Positions 43,717-52,860 are shown, counted from the stretch's first letter. The stretch is DNA of 64,000 nt from Phocoenobacter uteri (GCF_900454895.1 NZ_UGTA01000001.1:124001-188000); one strand, 5' to 3'. Notes: a model not told the origin generated them from the letters alone. Made by a program: numbers and translations.

Positions 43717-45180
43717 TTAGAATACAGATTCAAATCTGCCTAATTCAACTTGAATAGATTTTGTTTGCGTATAGTGTTTTAAGGTTTCAATCCCATTTTC
43801 ACGTCCAATACCAGATTGTTTGTAACCACCCACAGGCATTTTAGCGTCAGACTCCCCCCAAGTGTTGATCCAACAAATACCCGCTTCAAGCTGATGAATA
43901 ATACGGTGAGCTTTATTTAGATCTTTGGTTACTACGCCAGCTGCTAAGCCATATTCCGTATTATTTGCACGTTCAATCACTTCTTGTTCCGTTTCATAGC
44001 TTAAAATACTCATTACAGGGCCAAAGATTTCTTCTTTGGTAATGGTCATTTCATCGGTACAATCAGTAAAGACCGTTGGTTGTACATAGTAGCCCTGTGG
44101 GAAAGTTAAATCACGTTCGCCACCGATTAAGCATTTTGCCCCCTCTTTTTTACCGAGTTCAATATAATTTAGCACTCGGTTCATATGGGGTTCGCTCACT
44201 AATGGGCCAAAGTTTGTGTCAGGATCTTGTGGATCACCCATTTTAATACGTTGCACACGCTCAACTATTTTTTGTTCAAATTCGGCTTTAAGTTTTGCAG
44301 GGACAAAAACACGTGTACCATTCGTACACACTTGACCTGAGCTATAAAAATTCGCCATTACGGCAATGTCTGCTGCTAGATCTAAATCTGCATCATCACA
44401 AATCACAACGGGTGATTTTCCACCTAATTCCATTGTCACTTCTTTTAGATTAGACGTAATCGCACTGGCACACACTTTTTTACCCGTATGCGATCCGCCT
44501 GTGAAAGAGACTTTATCAATTCTTGGGTGTTGCGTTAAGAAATCGCCAATATCAGCTCCCGTTCCGTTTACCACATTAAAGACACCATCTGGCACGCCTG
44601 CTTGCGTTAAAATTTCTGCTAATTTTAAGGTGGTTAAAGGGGTGACTTCACTTGGCTTAAAGACAACGGCATTTCCTGCTGCTAAGGCTGGTGCTAATTT
44701 CCACATTGCAATTTGGATCGGATAATTCCATGCCCCAATGCTTGCAATCACCCCTAATGGCTCACGGCGAGTATAAACAAAACTATCTTCACGAAGCGGA
44801 ATTTGCGTACCTTCAATCGAGGTGGCTAAGCCAGCATAATATTCAATCACATCAGCCCCAGTCACAATATCCACATGTATTGTTTCACTTACCGGTTTAC
44901 CCGTATCTAAGGTTTCTAAAAGTGCTAATTCATCATTGCGTTCACGCAAAATTGTAACGGCTTTATTTAAAATTCTTGCACGTTCTACGGCGGTTAATGC
45001 AGCCCATTTTTTTTGAGCTTTAACGGCACAATCTACTGCAAAATCAATATCTTCTTTTGAAGCAACTTGAATTTCTGCTAAGGTCTCGCCTGTGGCTGGA
45101 TTGGTTGTGGTAAAAGTACGTCCACTCGTGGCGTTGTAGTATTTACCATTGATATAAAGTTGTTGAGTGGGAAATTTCAT
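43717..45180 (-). CDS. betB: Betaine aldehyde dehydrogenase BetB
   Basis: A 487-residue aldehyde dehydrogenase (E. coli BetB 490). SFTGGSHTGKKV binds NAD, the general base is Glu in VTMELGGKSPVV, and the nucleophile is the Cys in SGQVCTNGTRVFVP. It oxidises betaine aldehyde to glycine betaine, an osmoprotectant. It overlaps betI by 4 bp and lies 13 bp before betA. Confidence 0.97.
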   Translation of the reverse strand: MKFPTQQLYINGKYYNATSGRTFTTTNPATGETLAEIQVASKEDIDFAVDCAVKAQKKWAALTAVERARILNKAVTILRERNDELALLETLDTGKPVSETIHVDIVTGADVIEYYAGLATSIEGTQIPLREDSFVYTRREPLGVIASIGAWNYPIQIAMWKLAPALAAGNAVVFKPSEVTPLTTLKLAEILTQAGVPDGVFNVVNGTGADIGDFLTQHPRIDKVSFTGGSHTGKKVCASAITSNLKEVTMELGGKSPVVICDDADLDLAADIAVMANFYSSGQVCTNGTRVFVPAKLKAEFEQKIVERVQRIKMGDPQDPDTNFGPLVSEPHMNRVLNYIELGKKEGAKCLIGGERDLTFPQGYYVQPTVFTDCTDEMTITKEEIFGPVMSILSYETEQEVIERANNTEYGLAAGVVTKDLNKAHRIIHQLEAGICWINTWGESDAKMPVGGYKQSGIGRENGIETLKHYTQTKSIQVELGRFESVF

Positions 45181-45761
45181 TGTTCCTCCAATAAGTTATT
45201 TAGAAATTGTTTTGCGATCGATCGGGCTTGATAATGATCGAACTCTTTACTGCGTAAACTACCGTGTAACCATAATCCGTCGATTAAAGCAGCTAATCCT
45301 CTTGCTGCATTTTTGGCTTGTTGATTGGGTAATAATTTTTTGAAATGAAATAATAAATTGGAATGTAAACGGCTATCATTGATCTTTTGTAAACGATTAA
45401 GATCTTCTTGGTGCATACTCATCGACCAAAAGGAGAGCCACACTTTCATTCTTGCGGAATCTGTATTCGGATCAAAATTACAATCAATAATAATTTCAAT
45501 CGCTCGTTGGGGGGATAGTTCTTTTTCAACTTTATTTTTTTCTATAATTGAAAGGCGTAATTCTCTCATTAACTCTTTCATTGTTTCATAGAGCAATCCC
45601 ATTTTACCGCCGAAATAATGGCTAATTATGCCAGAAGATAACCCCGCTTGTTGAGCTATCTGCACAATGGTGGTATCTGCAACCCCATACTTTTCAACGC
45701 AAACCAATGTTGCTTGAATAAGTTGCTGTCGCCGAATTTCTAGCATTCCAACTTTTGGCAT
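45177..45761 (-). CDS. betI: Choline-responsive repressor BetI
   Basis: A 194-residue TetR-family regulator (E. coli BetI 195). The N-terminal helix-turn-helix is in AQQAGLSSGIISHYFGGKMG; the rest is the helical ligand-binding domain. It represses bet genes until choline is present. It overlaps betB by four bases. An exact 14-bp palindrome upstream is its likely operator. The choline transporter gene betT usually found nearby is missing from the window. Confidence 0.93.
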   Translation of the reverse strand: MPKVGMLEIRRQQLIQATLVCVEKYGVADTTIVQIAQQAGLSSGIISHYFGGKMGLLYETMKELMRELRLSIIEKNKVEKELSPQRAIEIIIDCNFDPNTDSARMKVWLSFWSMSMHQEDLNRLQKINDSRLHSNLLFHFKKLLPNQQAKNAARGLAALIDGLWLHGSLRSKEFDHYQARSIAKQFLNNLLEEQ

Positions 45762-45811
45762 TCAAATGTCCTTTTCTAAAATTTGTTCATATTTCATTCT
45801 AATTTATTTTT

Positions 45812-45825
45812 ATTGAACGTTCAAT
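45812..45825. promoter_or_regulatory. Candidate BetI operator
   Basis: ATTGAACGTTCAAT, a perfect palindrome of TetR-operator size, 51 bp upstream of the betI start, with A/T-rich sides. Confidence 0.7.
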
Positions 45826-45885
45826 TAAAATAAAAAGTATTGGTTATGGTGGCGGTGTGGATATTATTTATTATCAATAAAAAAC

Positions 45886-45913
45886 GGTTTAATAAGTTAA
45901 TTATTATTAAACC
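45886..45913 (-). terminator. Terminator of the nucleoside hydrolase gene
   Basis: GGTTTAATAA (45886-45895), 8-nt loop, TTATTAAACC (45904-45913). On the minus strand it is followed by GTTTTTTATTG. Confidence 0.8.
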
Positions 45914-45922
45914 ATTGTTTAA

Positions 45923-46870
45923 TTATTCATCAGGATTCCCGATTATTTCGAGTGCTTCGTAGATCATTCCCCAAAACTTAGCGTGATCCAATTTTACCGC
46001 TACTTGGGTTTTACAATCTGTTGGAATTGGATATCTAAAATCAGCCACCGTCATACCGACCGTTAATTCACCTCGCAATTCAATATCAACAGGTACTCGT
46101 TTTGTTGTCATTACCGTTGGATCAATTAAATAAGCAACGGTACAAGGATCGTGGACTGGTGGATAGTCAAAGCCCTGACTTTGTTTATACATTTTTCCAA
46201 AGAAATCCAATAATTCAACGACAAATTGAGATGGCTTAGTATTGATTGCTTTAATTCTTTCGATCACTTCTGGTGTAGCGAGGGCTTGATGAGTTAAATC
46301 TAAACCTACCATCGTAACCTCCCAACCTGCATTAAACACAATATGAGCGGCTTCGGGATCAATTTTGATATTAAATTCAGCCACTGCACTCCAATTTCCT
46401 TCGTGATAACCACCGCCCATAAGCACTACTTCTTTGACTCGTTCCACAATTCTAGGTTCTAAACGTATCGCCATTGCAATATTCGTCAAACCACCTGTTG
46501 GCACTAAGGTAATAGTTTTTGGCTCGTGAGACATTATGGTATCAATAATAAAATTAACAGCGTGCTTATCAATAGGTTGTTGCTCAGGCGTTGGAAGTTT
46601 TGGGCCATCTAAACCCGAATCGCCGTGAATATCAGGAGCAACCTCAATTTCTTTAATCAAAGGGCGAGGACAGCCCTTAGCAAAAGGTATGCCTTTCATT
46701 CCAATCATCTTCGCGACAGAAAGAGCATTACGCGTGACCTTGTCTAGTGTCTGGTTACCAACAACAGTGGTAACGCCCAATAATTCAATCTTAGGGTTTG
46801 CATAAGCTAACATTATGGCAATTGCATCATCGTGACCTGGATCACAATCTAAAATAATTTTAGTCGTCAT
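45923..46870 (-). CDS. Ribonucleoside hydrolase, IunH/Rih family
   Basis: A 315-residue enzyme that splits nucleosides into base and ribose. The calcium-binding motif is LDCDPGHDDAIA at residues 7-18, with AEFNIKIDPEAA and the late VHDPCTVAYLI (catalytic His/Asp). Sequence layout is closest to RihB-type enzymes in recollection, but pyrimidine versus purine preference cannot be read from the motif. AGGAGTGAATA precedes the ATG. Lies 52 bp from the betI promoter side and is likely monocistronic. Confidence 0.93.
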   Translation of the reverse strand: MTTKIILDCDPGHDDAIAIMLAYANPKIELLGVTTVVGNQTLDKVTRNALSVAKMIGMKGIPFAKGCPRPLIKEIEVAPDIHGDSGLDGPKLPTPEQQPIDKHAVNFIIDTIMSHEPKTITLVPTGGLTNIAMAIRLEPRIVERVKEVVLMGGGYHEGNWSAVAEFNIKIDPEAAHIVFNAGWEVTMVGLDLTHQALATPEVIERIKAINTKPSQFVVELLDFFGKMYKQSQGFDYPPVHDPCTVAYLIDPTVMTTKRVPVDIELRGELTVGMTVADFRYPIPTDCKTQVAVKLDHAKFWGMIYEALEIIGNPDE

Positions 46871-46924
46871 TATTCACTCCTAAGTGTCAGTATTAAACAA
46901 TAAATACAATGACTAATAATATAA

Positions 46925-46963
46925 AAAATCTGCCTAATACTGAACAAGCAAAAGACAGATTTT
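46925..46963 (-). terminator. Terminator after the lipoprotein array
   Basis: AAAATCTG (46925-46932) and CAGATTTT (46956-46963), loop 23 nt; on the minus strand it follows the fourth lipoprotein gene and is followed by TTATATT. Confidence 0.6.
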
Positions 46964-46994
46964 GGTAAATTTTTATAAAAATATCACCGCTTGG

Positions 46995-47741
46995 TTATTG
47001 TTTTTTAGCTCCGAAAGAAGCGAAAATCATTTTGCTATCAATAGCTGTTTGTAATACACCGGCTAACTCAGTCGCATTTTTTCCATAAAATTTACCTGAC
47101 ATACCACCATAAAAAAAGTTACTTTGAAATCGTGCATTTTGTGAAAAATCAGCTATTTTTCCATCTTCAAAATTACTAAATTTGCCCCTTAAGGTTTTAT
47201 CATCAAAATTTACTGTAAATGAACTATCACCAGTTACAACTCCACTGTTTTTTTCATCTTCAACAGCTGTTGCAACCACGAAACCAGAGTATTTGACATC
47301 TTTCCCTGTTGGTAAATCGTTTACAGGGGTTATATCACCTTGTGCGAAGAAATGTTTATCGACAAAACCAAAACGAGAATATTGGAATTGAGTTCCACTA
47401 ACAACTTTGGCTTTATTAAGGTTGTCAGGTTGTTGAATTAGTAATTTTTTAGTGCTAATACCTACTGGTATCAAGGTGATTTTACGTCCTTCAATTTCAA
47501 TTTTATTGAGATCCATATTAGTGCTATATTCATCATTTTCACCGATATCTTCTTCTGAGGTCTCAGAGTCAATTTTATTATAATTTTCAGAAAATATAAT
47601 ATTGGCAGCAAGATTTCTTGCGTTGGAATGATGAGGTGTATTTAGGGAATTTTCACTAGGCGTGGTAGAGCCACTTCCGCCACCACTGCCACAAGCCGCT
47701 AAAACCAGAGAAATCGCTGTTGCTAAAACTAATTTTTTCAT
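46995..47741 (-). CDS. TbpB-like surface lipoprotein, array copy 4
   Basis: A 248-residue lipoprotein with Cys17 in LAACGSGGG. The signal peptide and the FGAKKQ end are shared with the three other array members, while the middle is the most divergent and the shortest. A weak FTVNFDDKTLRGKFS segment matches the barrel core of the others, followed by GKFYGKNATELAG. It is the last in the direction of transcription. Ligand unknown. A copy of the uptake signal starts one base after its stop codon. Confidence 0.85.
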   Translation of the reverse strand: MKKLVLATAISLVLAACGSGGGSGSTTPSENSLNTPHHSNARNLAANIIFSENYNKIDSETSEEDIGENDEYSTNMDLNKIEIEGRKITLIPVGISTKKLLIQQPDNLNKAKVVSGTQFQYSRFGFVDKHFFAQGDITPVNDLPTGKDVKYSGFVVATAVEDEKNSGVVTGDSSFTVNFDDKTLRGKFSNFEDGKIADFSQNARFQSNFFYGGMSGKFYGKNATELAGVLQTAIDSKMIFASFGAKKQ

Positions 47742-47804
47742 TTTGGAATCCTTTTTTATATGAATGAATTTTTTGTAAATTTTGATAAAAATATCACCGC
47801 TTGG
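47742..47804. repeat. 63-bp junction between array copies 4 and 3, with uptake signal
   Basis: Between the copy 3 stop and copy 4 start, with TCACCGCTTGG at 47794-47804 (on the minus strand CCAAGCGGTGA), one of four such signals ending flush against the stop codons (46984-46994, 47794-47804, 48748-48758, 49621-49631). The rest of the spacer is A/T-rich and similar between junctions. Confidence 0.9.
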
Positions 47805-48695
47805 TTATTGTTTTTTAGCTCCAAAAACTGCACTCTCTCCTCTTTCTTTACTGTCGTATATTCCTCCGACTTCCGCTGCATTGCTCCCGAAGAATCGACC
47901 TTGAACATCTTTCCCTTCAAATTGATTACCGTCAATTTTTGCATTAAACATCATTGTTTTTGAAAGAGGATTATTGAGTAAATCATCGTTTTGCCAATCG
48001 GATAATGTTCCTTTCAATGTTTTATTTGTAAAATCGACATCAATGGTACTTTTTCCCTTTCTAAGGGGAGAATAAGAGTAACCGTAAGCATCGCCTAAAT
48101 AAGTGATTTTCCCTTTTTGTGGCATATTTGTGGTTACATAACCTTGAACAAATTTTCCAAAAGTTGCATCTTCTACCGTGTCATTAGATAAATCATCAGG
48201 ATTTGGAACGTAATCATCATGTATGCCGAAACGCATATATTTATATTGTAATCCACTGATTACATTACTTAATCTTTCCCCTTCAACAATTACTTCTTTC
48301 TCTACTTTATCTGGATTTATTGTTACAGTAATTTTTTCATCATATTCCTTTACTCTTTTCTCATAATTTTCTTGTTTATTATAATCATCAGGTAAAAGCT
48401 GAACATTTGTACCATTGATCATAATATGATTAAGATCTTTACCACCAGAAACAGGACGAGTAATTTCTTTTTCTGTTGTAAAAGTATCTGTTGTGCCATC
48501 AGGGTTTACATCTGTTATTTCTTCCAGTTTTGATATTAGTTTTCCATTTTCATCAGGATACATATCATAAGAGGTTAATACACCTTCTAGCTTTCCCTCT
48601 TTTACATAACTATTATCAGCAGAGCCACTTCCGCCACCACTGCCACAAGCCGCTAAAACCAGAGAAATCGCTGTTACTAAAACTAATTTTTTCAT
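47805..48695 (-). CDS. TbpB-like surface lipoprotein, array copy 3
   Basis: A 296-residue lipoprotein (Cys17 in LAACGSGGG) with a unique N-terminal ~100 residues. The C-terminal half matches copies 1 and 2 with YKYMRFGIHDDY, FVQGYVTTNMP, ITYLGDAYG, VDFTNKTLKGTLSDWQ and FFGSNAAEVGGIY. This C-terminal part resembles the beta-barrel of TbpB and related iron- or heme-related lipoproteins. It lies 63 bp from each flanking copy. Surface location is inferred from the family. Confidence 0.87.
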   Translation of the reverse strand: MKKLVLVTAISLVLAACGSGGGSGSADNSYVKEGKLEGVLTSYDMYPDENGKLISKLEEITDVNPDGTTDTFTTEKEITRPVSGGKDLNHIMINGTNVQLLPDDYNKQENYEKRVKEYDEKITVTINPDKVEKEVIVEGERLSNVISGLQYKYMRFGIHDDYVPNPDDLSNDTVEDATFGKFVQGYVTTNMPQKGKITYLGDAYGYSYSPLRKGKSTIDVDFTNKTLKGTLSDWQNDDLLNNPLSKTMMFNAKIDGNQFEGKDVQGRFFGSNAAEVGGIYDSKERGESAVFGAKKQ

Positions 48696-48758
48696 TTTGG
48701 AATCCTGTTTTATATGAATGAAGTTTTTGTAAATTTTGATAAAAATATCACCGCTTGG
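48696..48758. repeat. 63-bp junction between array copies 3 and 2, with uptake signal
   Basis: Same length and layout as the other two junctions; TCACCGCTTGG at 48748-48758. The A/T-rich body differs at a few positions from 47742-47804. Confidence 0.9.
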
Positions 48759-49568
48759 TTATTGTTTTTTAGCTCCGAAAACAGCCCCTTCACGTCGGAT
48801 CTCATCATGATAGATTCCCCCAATTTCATCCGCATTACGACCAAAGAAAGAGCCTTTTACATTCTTGCCTTCAAATTTATTTCCTTCAATAGATGCATCG
48901 AAAGATATTGTTTGAAGTTTATCTTTTTCTGCAAGGAAATCATAATTTTGCCAATCAGACAGTGTTCCTTTTAGTGTCTTATGACCAAAATCGACATCAA
49001 GTTTACTTTTTCCTTTAGTCAATGCTTCTAGTCCACCATAAGCATCGCCTTTATAGGTAACCGTTCCTGATGTTGGCATATTTTCAGTGACATAGCCTTG
49101 TACAAACATACCAAAGGTTAGCTGATCTTTAAGATGGGATTCGTGATAATTTGGGTCATAATCATAAGTACTATGTTGACCAAAACGCATATGTTTGTAT
49201 GTCTTATCGCTCACAATAGACGTTAAAACTTGCCCTACCTCGACGGCATCATCTCCAACTCCCTGATAATATGCAGTATATTTTTCATCGCCGTTAGGAT
49301 TTAAAGGAATAGATACGTTATTGATTAGAATATGATTTATGTCATCATCTTTAGAGAATCTCGTTGTTTTTATTTCATAATCATCATATGTAATTATATT
49401 TCCAGCAGGATCTTTTGATTCTTTTTCAACAGGATGAAGAAAATCATATGCGAATAAAACGCCTTCAATTTTTTCTGGTTTTGTATTATCAGCGGAGCTA
49501 CTGCCACCACCGCTTCCACAAGCTGTTAAAATCAAAGATATCGCCGTTACTAATGCTAATTTTTTCAT
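48759..49568 (-). CDS. TbpB-like surface lipoprotein, array copy 2
   Basis: A 269-residue lipoprotein with Cys17 in LTACGSGGG. It is very like copy 1 (shared KPEKIEGVL, NHILINNVS, LNPNGDE, FVQGYVTENMP, DVDFGHKTLKGTLSDWQ, GGIY and GAKKQ), so this pair is the most recent duplicate of the four. A 63-bp spacer separates it from copy 1. The barrel-like C-terminal domain points to a surface receptor or adhesin-like partner; ligand unknown. Confidence 0.88.
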   Translation of the reverse strand: MKKLALVTAISLILTACGSGGGSSSADNTKPEKIEGVLFAYDFLHPVEKESKDPAGNIITYDDYEIKTTRFSKDDDINHILINNVSIPLNPNGDEKYTAYYQGVGDDAVEVGQVLTSIVSDKTYKHMRFGQHSTYDYDPNYHESHLKDQLTFGMFVQGYVTENMPTSGTVTYKGDAYGGLEALTKGKSKLDVDFGHKTLKGTLSDWQNYDFLAEKDKLQTISFDASIEGNKFEGKNVKGSFFGRNADEIGGIYHDEIRREGAVFGAKKQ

Positions 49569-49631
49569 TGTTAAATCCTTTTGTGAGTGAATAGAGTTTT
49601 TGTAAATTTTTATAAAAATGTCACCGCTTGG
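49569..49631. repeat. 63-bp junction between array copies 2 and 1, with uptake signal
   Basis: Third 63-bp junction, TCACCGCTTGG at 49621-49631. Its body is closest to the sequence upstream of copy 1 (50448-50500). Confidence 0.9.
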
Positions 49632-50447
49632 TTATTGTTTTTTAGCTCCAAAAACAGCACATTCGCCTTTTTCTTTATCATAATAAATACCACCTATTTC
49701 AGCTGCATTATGACCAAAGAAAGCACCTTTCACATTTTTACCATCAAATTGATTCCCCTTAATAGATGCCCCAAAAGTGATTGTTTGAGTTTTGTCATTT
49801 TCTTCAAGGAACTCATAATCTTGCCAATCAGATAATGTTCCTACTAAGGTTTTATGACCAAAATCGACATCAATTCTGCTTTCTCCTTTAGTTAAAGCTT
49901 CTGAACCACCATAAGCATCACCTTTATATGTAACTATTCCTGAACTTGGCATATTTTCAGTTGCATAACCTTGAACAAAAACCCCAACTTCCCTTTGGCT
50001 TTTGTTATACGATTCTTCATCAAATTTTTCTGGATTATAATTATAAACATCATGGATACCAAAACGCATATATTTGTATGCTTTACCATTAACAGCAGAC
50101 TTGAGAACTTTTCCTACTTTTATGGTATTTATTCCATCCTCATTATAATAATCAGTATATTGCTCATCACCATTAGGATTTAAAGCAATTGATACACTGT
50201 TAATTAGAATATGGTTAATATCGTTATTTTTAGAAAATCTAGTCATTGCTAATTCATAATCATTAAAGTATTCGGTTTTTCCATCAGGATACGTTGATTC
50301 TTCTTTAATAGGATGTTCAAAATCAAAGGCTAAAAGTACCCCTTCAATTTTTTCTGGTTTTGTACTATCAGCGGAGCTACTGCCACCACCGCTTCCACAA
50401 GCTGTTAAAATCAAAGACATCACCGTTACTAATGCTAATTTTTTCAT
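49632..50447 (-). CDS. TbpB-like surface lipoprotein, array copy 1
   Basis: A 271-residue lipoprotein (Cys17 in LTACGSGGG) and the first gene of the array in the direction of transcription. It shares nearly all blocks with copy 2. Upstream lies a 265-bp gap with a degenerate uptake signal (about 50495-50510), where the promoter of the whole array should be. No consensus promoter stands out. Function as for the others: surface lipoprotein with TbpB-like barrel, ligand unknown. Confidence 0.88.
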   Translation of the reverse strand: MKKLALVTVMSLILTACGSGGGSSSADSTKPEKIEGVLLAFDFEHPIKEESTYPDGKTEYFNDYELAMTRFSKNNDINHILINSVSIALNPNGDEQYTDYYNEDGINTIKVGKVLKSAVNGKAYKYMRFGIHDVYNYNPEKFDEESYNKSQREVGVFVQGYATENMPSSGIVTYKGDAYGGSEALTKGESRIDVDFGHKTLVGTLSDWQDYEFLEENDKTQTITFGASIKGNQFDGKNVKGAFFGHNAAEIGGIYYDKEKGECAVFGAKKQ

Positions 50448-50656
50448 TGTTAAATCCTTTTGTGAGTGAATAGAACTTTTGTAAATCTTGATAAAAATAT
50501 GACCGCTTTACCTTGCGTTAGCAATCGTTTGCTTTTTGAGTGTATCTATAAGGTCACCGTGTTATATAAATTGAAGATTGGATAAATAAGAATGATGTTG
50601 AATTCGGCTATTTTAAGACAATAAATGAGCTTTGGCTAGATTTTAAATAAAAAAAT

Positions 50657-50677
50657 AAGGGGAAAATATTTCCCCTT
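50657..50677 (-). terminator. rlmKL terminator
   Basis: AAGGGGAAA, loop ATA, TTTCCCCTT: a perfect 9-bp stem. On the minus strand it is followed by ATTTTTTTATTT. Confidence 0.88.
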
Positions 50678-50712
50678 AAATCTGTACTAATTTGGTAAAT
50701 TTTAATTAAAAT

Positions 50713-52860
50713 TTAACCGCTTACACTCTCGCTATTTTTAACAATCCAACAATTGTGAATGTGTTTATTACGTTCAAAATCTAGTGGAATGGTTTTTTCA
50801 GTGATATTTTCAGCCACTAAACCAAGCTCTGTTAAGCCGTCTATATTCATTTTAAAATTACGTTTATTATTTGAAAAAATAATGGTTCCGTCTTTGGTTA
50901 AAATGCGTTTTAGTTTTGTAAACAGTTCTAAATGATCACGTTGTACGTCCCAGCTATCTTCCATTCGTTTTGAATTTGAGAAGGTTGGTGGATCAACGAA
51001 GATCACTTCAAAACGTTCACGGCATTCGCTTAACCATTGCAAGCAATCCGCTTGAATTAAACGGTGATTACGCAGGTCAAAGTCATTCAAATCTAAATTC
51101 TGTTCCGCCCAGTTTAAGTAGGTATTTGACATATCCACTGTTGTAGTTGCTTTCGCACCGTGTAAGGCTGCGTGAACAGTTGCTGAACCTGTGTATGCAA
51201 AAAGATTTAAGAATGTTTTGCCTTTTGCCATTTCGCCAACCATTCTGCGAGTTAAACGGTGGTCTAGGAATAAGCCAGTATCAAGGTAATCCGTTAAGTT
51301 TACCCACAATTTCGCACCGTATTCGGTCACGTGGAAATATTCGCCTTTATTGGCTAATTTTTCATATTGATTAGTGCCTTTTTGCTTTTGGCGAACTTTT
51401 AACACTAATTTATTAGTTTCAATCCCCGTTACAGAAAGGGTTGCTGCCACTGCGTCTAATAAACGCTGACGGGCTTTTTGTTCATCAATCGTTTTTGGTG
51501 CAGCGTATTCTTGCACCACAATATGATCGCCATAACGATCCACCGCAAGGTTATATTCGGGTAAATCAGCGTCGTATAAACGGTAGCAATCTAAGCCTTG
51601 CTGTTTTGCCCATTTATCAATTTTTTTGATATTTTTCTTTAAGCGATTCGCAAAATCAGGGGCAAGTTGTGCGTCAGCGTCAAATTTAAGCTGTGTGATT
51701 TCGCTTTCTTCACGTTTACGATCACTTAATAAATAATTTTTTTGGATACAGTCTAATGGTCCATTTTTTGCTTTAAATTGACGGTGTGAGCGTAAACGTA
51801 AGCAGTTTAATAAATCCGCTTCACTGCTAAATATTGAGGCATTCCAGCCTGCAAAGTGCTGTTTTAAACGTTGTCCGAATACTGTATAAAGGGCGATAAG
51901 TTCTGGTGTTGTGCCTAAGCGTTCACCGTATGGAGGGTTACAAATAAGCGTGCCTTTTTTATTTTCAACAGGGTTTTTAAGGGCGGCTACATCGCCGTGT
52001 TTAAATTGGATAACATCACCTACACCGGCATTTTCGGCATTTTGTTTCGCTTTTTCAATTACTCGGCGATCTAAATCAAACCCATAAAATTGAATTTCAT
52101 CAGAAGATAAAATAGCATTTTTTGCCTCAGAAACGACCGCTTGCCATACTGCGGGTTGGTGTCCTTTCCACGAATCAAATCCCCAGTGTAAGCGATTGAT
52201 TTGAGCGGGAATATTCAGTGCCATTTGAGCCGCTTCAATTAACAATGTCCCTGCACCACACATTGGATCAACCAAAGGTGTGCCTTTTTGCCAGCCTGAA
52301 CGCAACACAATCGCTGCTGCTAAGGTTTCACGCAATGGCGCTTTACCGGTATCGGTACGATAATTTCTTAAATGCAAAGCGTCACCACTTAAATCTAATG
52401 AAAGAATCAGTTCTTCACGGTTTAAGTAAGCGTGGATACGAATATCCGCTTGATCTTTATCCACGCTTGGACGATTAAACCCTGCACGCTCAAAGTGATC
52501 CACAATACCATCTTTCACACGCATTGCCCCAAATTGAGAGTGGCGAATTGCGTCGTTGGTGCCGTTAAAATCAATAAAAATGGTATCTCTTTCATCAAAA
52601 AGATCTTCCCACGCATAGCCTACTACTGCACTATAAAGATCGATATCATCAAATACTTTTGCTTGGGTTAGTGGTAATAAAATACGTGACGCAAGGCGAG
52701 AATATAATAAGGCGGTGTAAACCCCTTTTTGATCTGTGGTGAAATGCACGCCACCCTGTGCGATTTTGCATTGTTCAATGCCCATTTGGGTCAATTCGGT
52801 TTTCAGCATTTCTTCAAAGCCACGTGCTGTGGTGGCAAAATAAGTTGTTTGTTTCGTCAT
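50713..52860 (-). CDS. rlmL: 23S rRNA methyltransferase RlmKL (m2G2445 and m7G2069)
   Basis: A 715-residue fusion of two methyltransferases with an N-terminal THUMP-like domain. The first domain has DPMCGAGTLLIEAA and ICNPPYGERL; the second, FLNLFAYTGSATVHAALHGA and VIFVDPPTFSNSKRM. Length is near E. coli RlmKL (702). It adds methyl groups to two guanines in the ribosomal peptidyl-transferase region. The start is the ATG at 52858-52860 (MTKQTTYFATTARGFEEML), as in relatives; an in-frame start 72 bp earlier is unlikely. Confidence 0.95.
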   Translation of the reverse strand: MTKQTTYFATTARGFEEMLKTELTQMGIEQCKIAQGGVHFTTDQKGVYTALLYSRLASRILLPLTQAKVFDDIDLYSAVVGYAWEDLFDERDTIFIDFNGTNDAIRHSQFGAMRVKDGIVDHFERAGFNRPSVDKDQADIRIHAYLNREELILSLDLSGDALHLRNYRTDTGKAPLRETLAAAIVLRSGWQKGTPLVDPMCGAGTLLIEAAQMALNIPAQINRLHWGFDSWKGHQPAVWQAVVSEAKNAILSSDEIQFYGFDLDRRVIEKAKQNAENAGVGDVIQFKHGDVAALKNPVENKKGTLICNPPYGERLGTTPELIALYTVFGQRLKQHFAGWNASIFSSEADLLNCLRLRSHRQFKAKNGPLDCIQKNYLLSDRKREESEITQLKFDADAQLAPDFANRLKKNIKKIDKWAKQQGLDCYRLYDADLPEYNLAVDRYGDHIVVQEYAAPKTIDEQKARQRLLDAVAATLSVTGIETNKLVLKVRQKQKGTNQYEKLANKGEYFHVTEYGAKLWVNLTDYLDTGLFLDHRLTRRMVGEMAKGKTFLNLFAYTGSATVHAALHGAKATTTVDMSNTYLNWAEQNLDLNDFDLRNHRLIQADCLQWLSECRERFEVIFVDPPTFSNSKRMEDSWDVQRDHLELFTKLKRILTKDGTIIFSNNKRNFKMNIDGLTELGLVAENITEKTIPLDFERNKHIHNCWIVKNSESVSG

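Noticed and set aside
47760..49835. Similar short open frames on the plus strand (47760-47963, 48714-48974, 49587-49835) that share the same start
   Set aside because: They run opposite to the lipoprotein genes and are alike only because the DNA is repeated; no ribosome site and no independent likeness.
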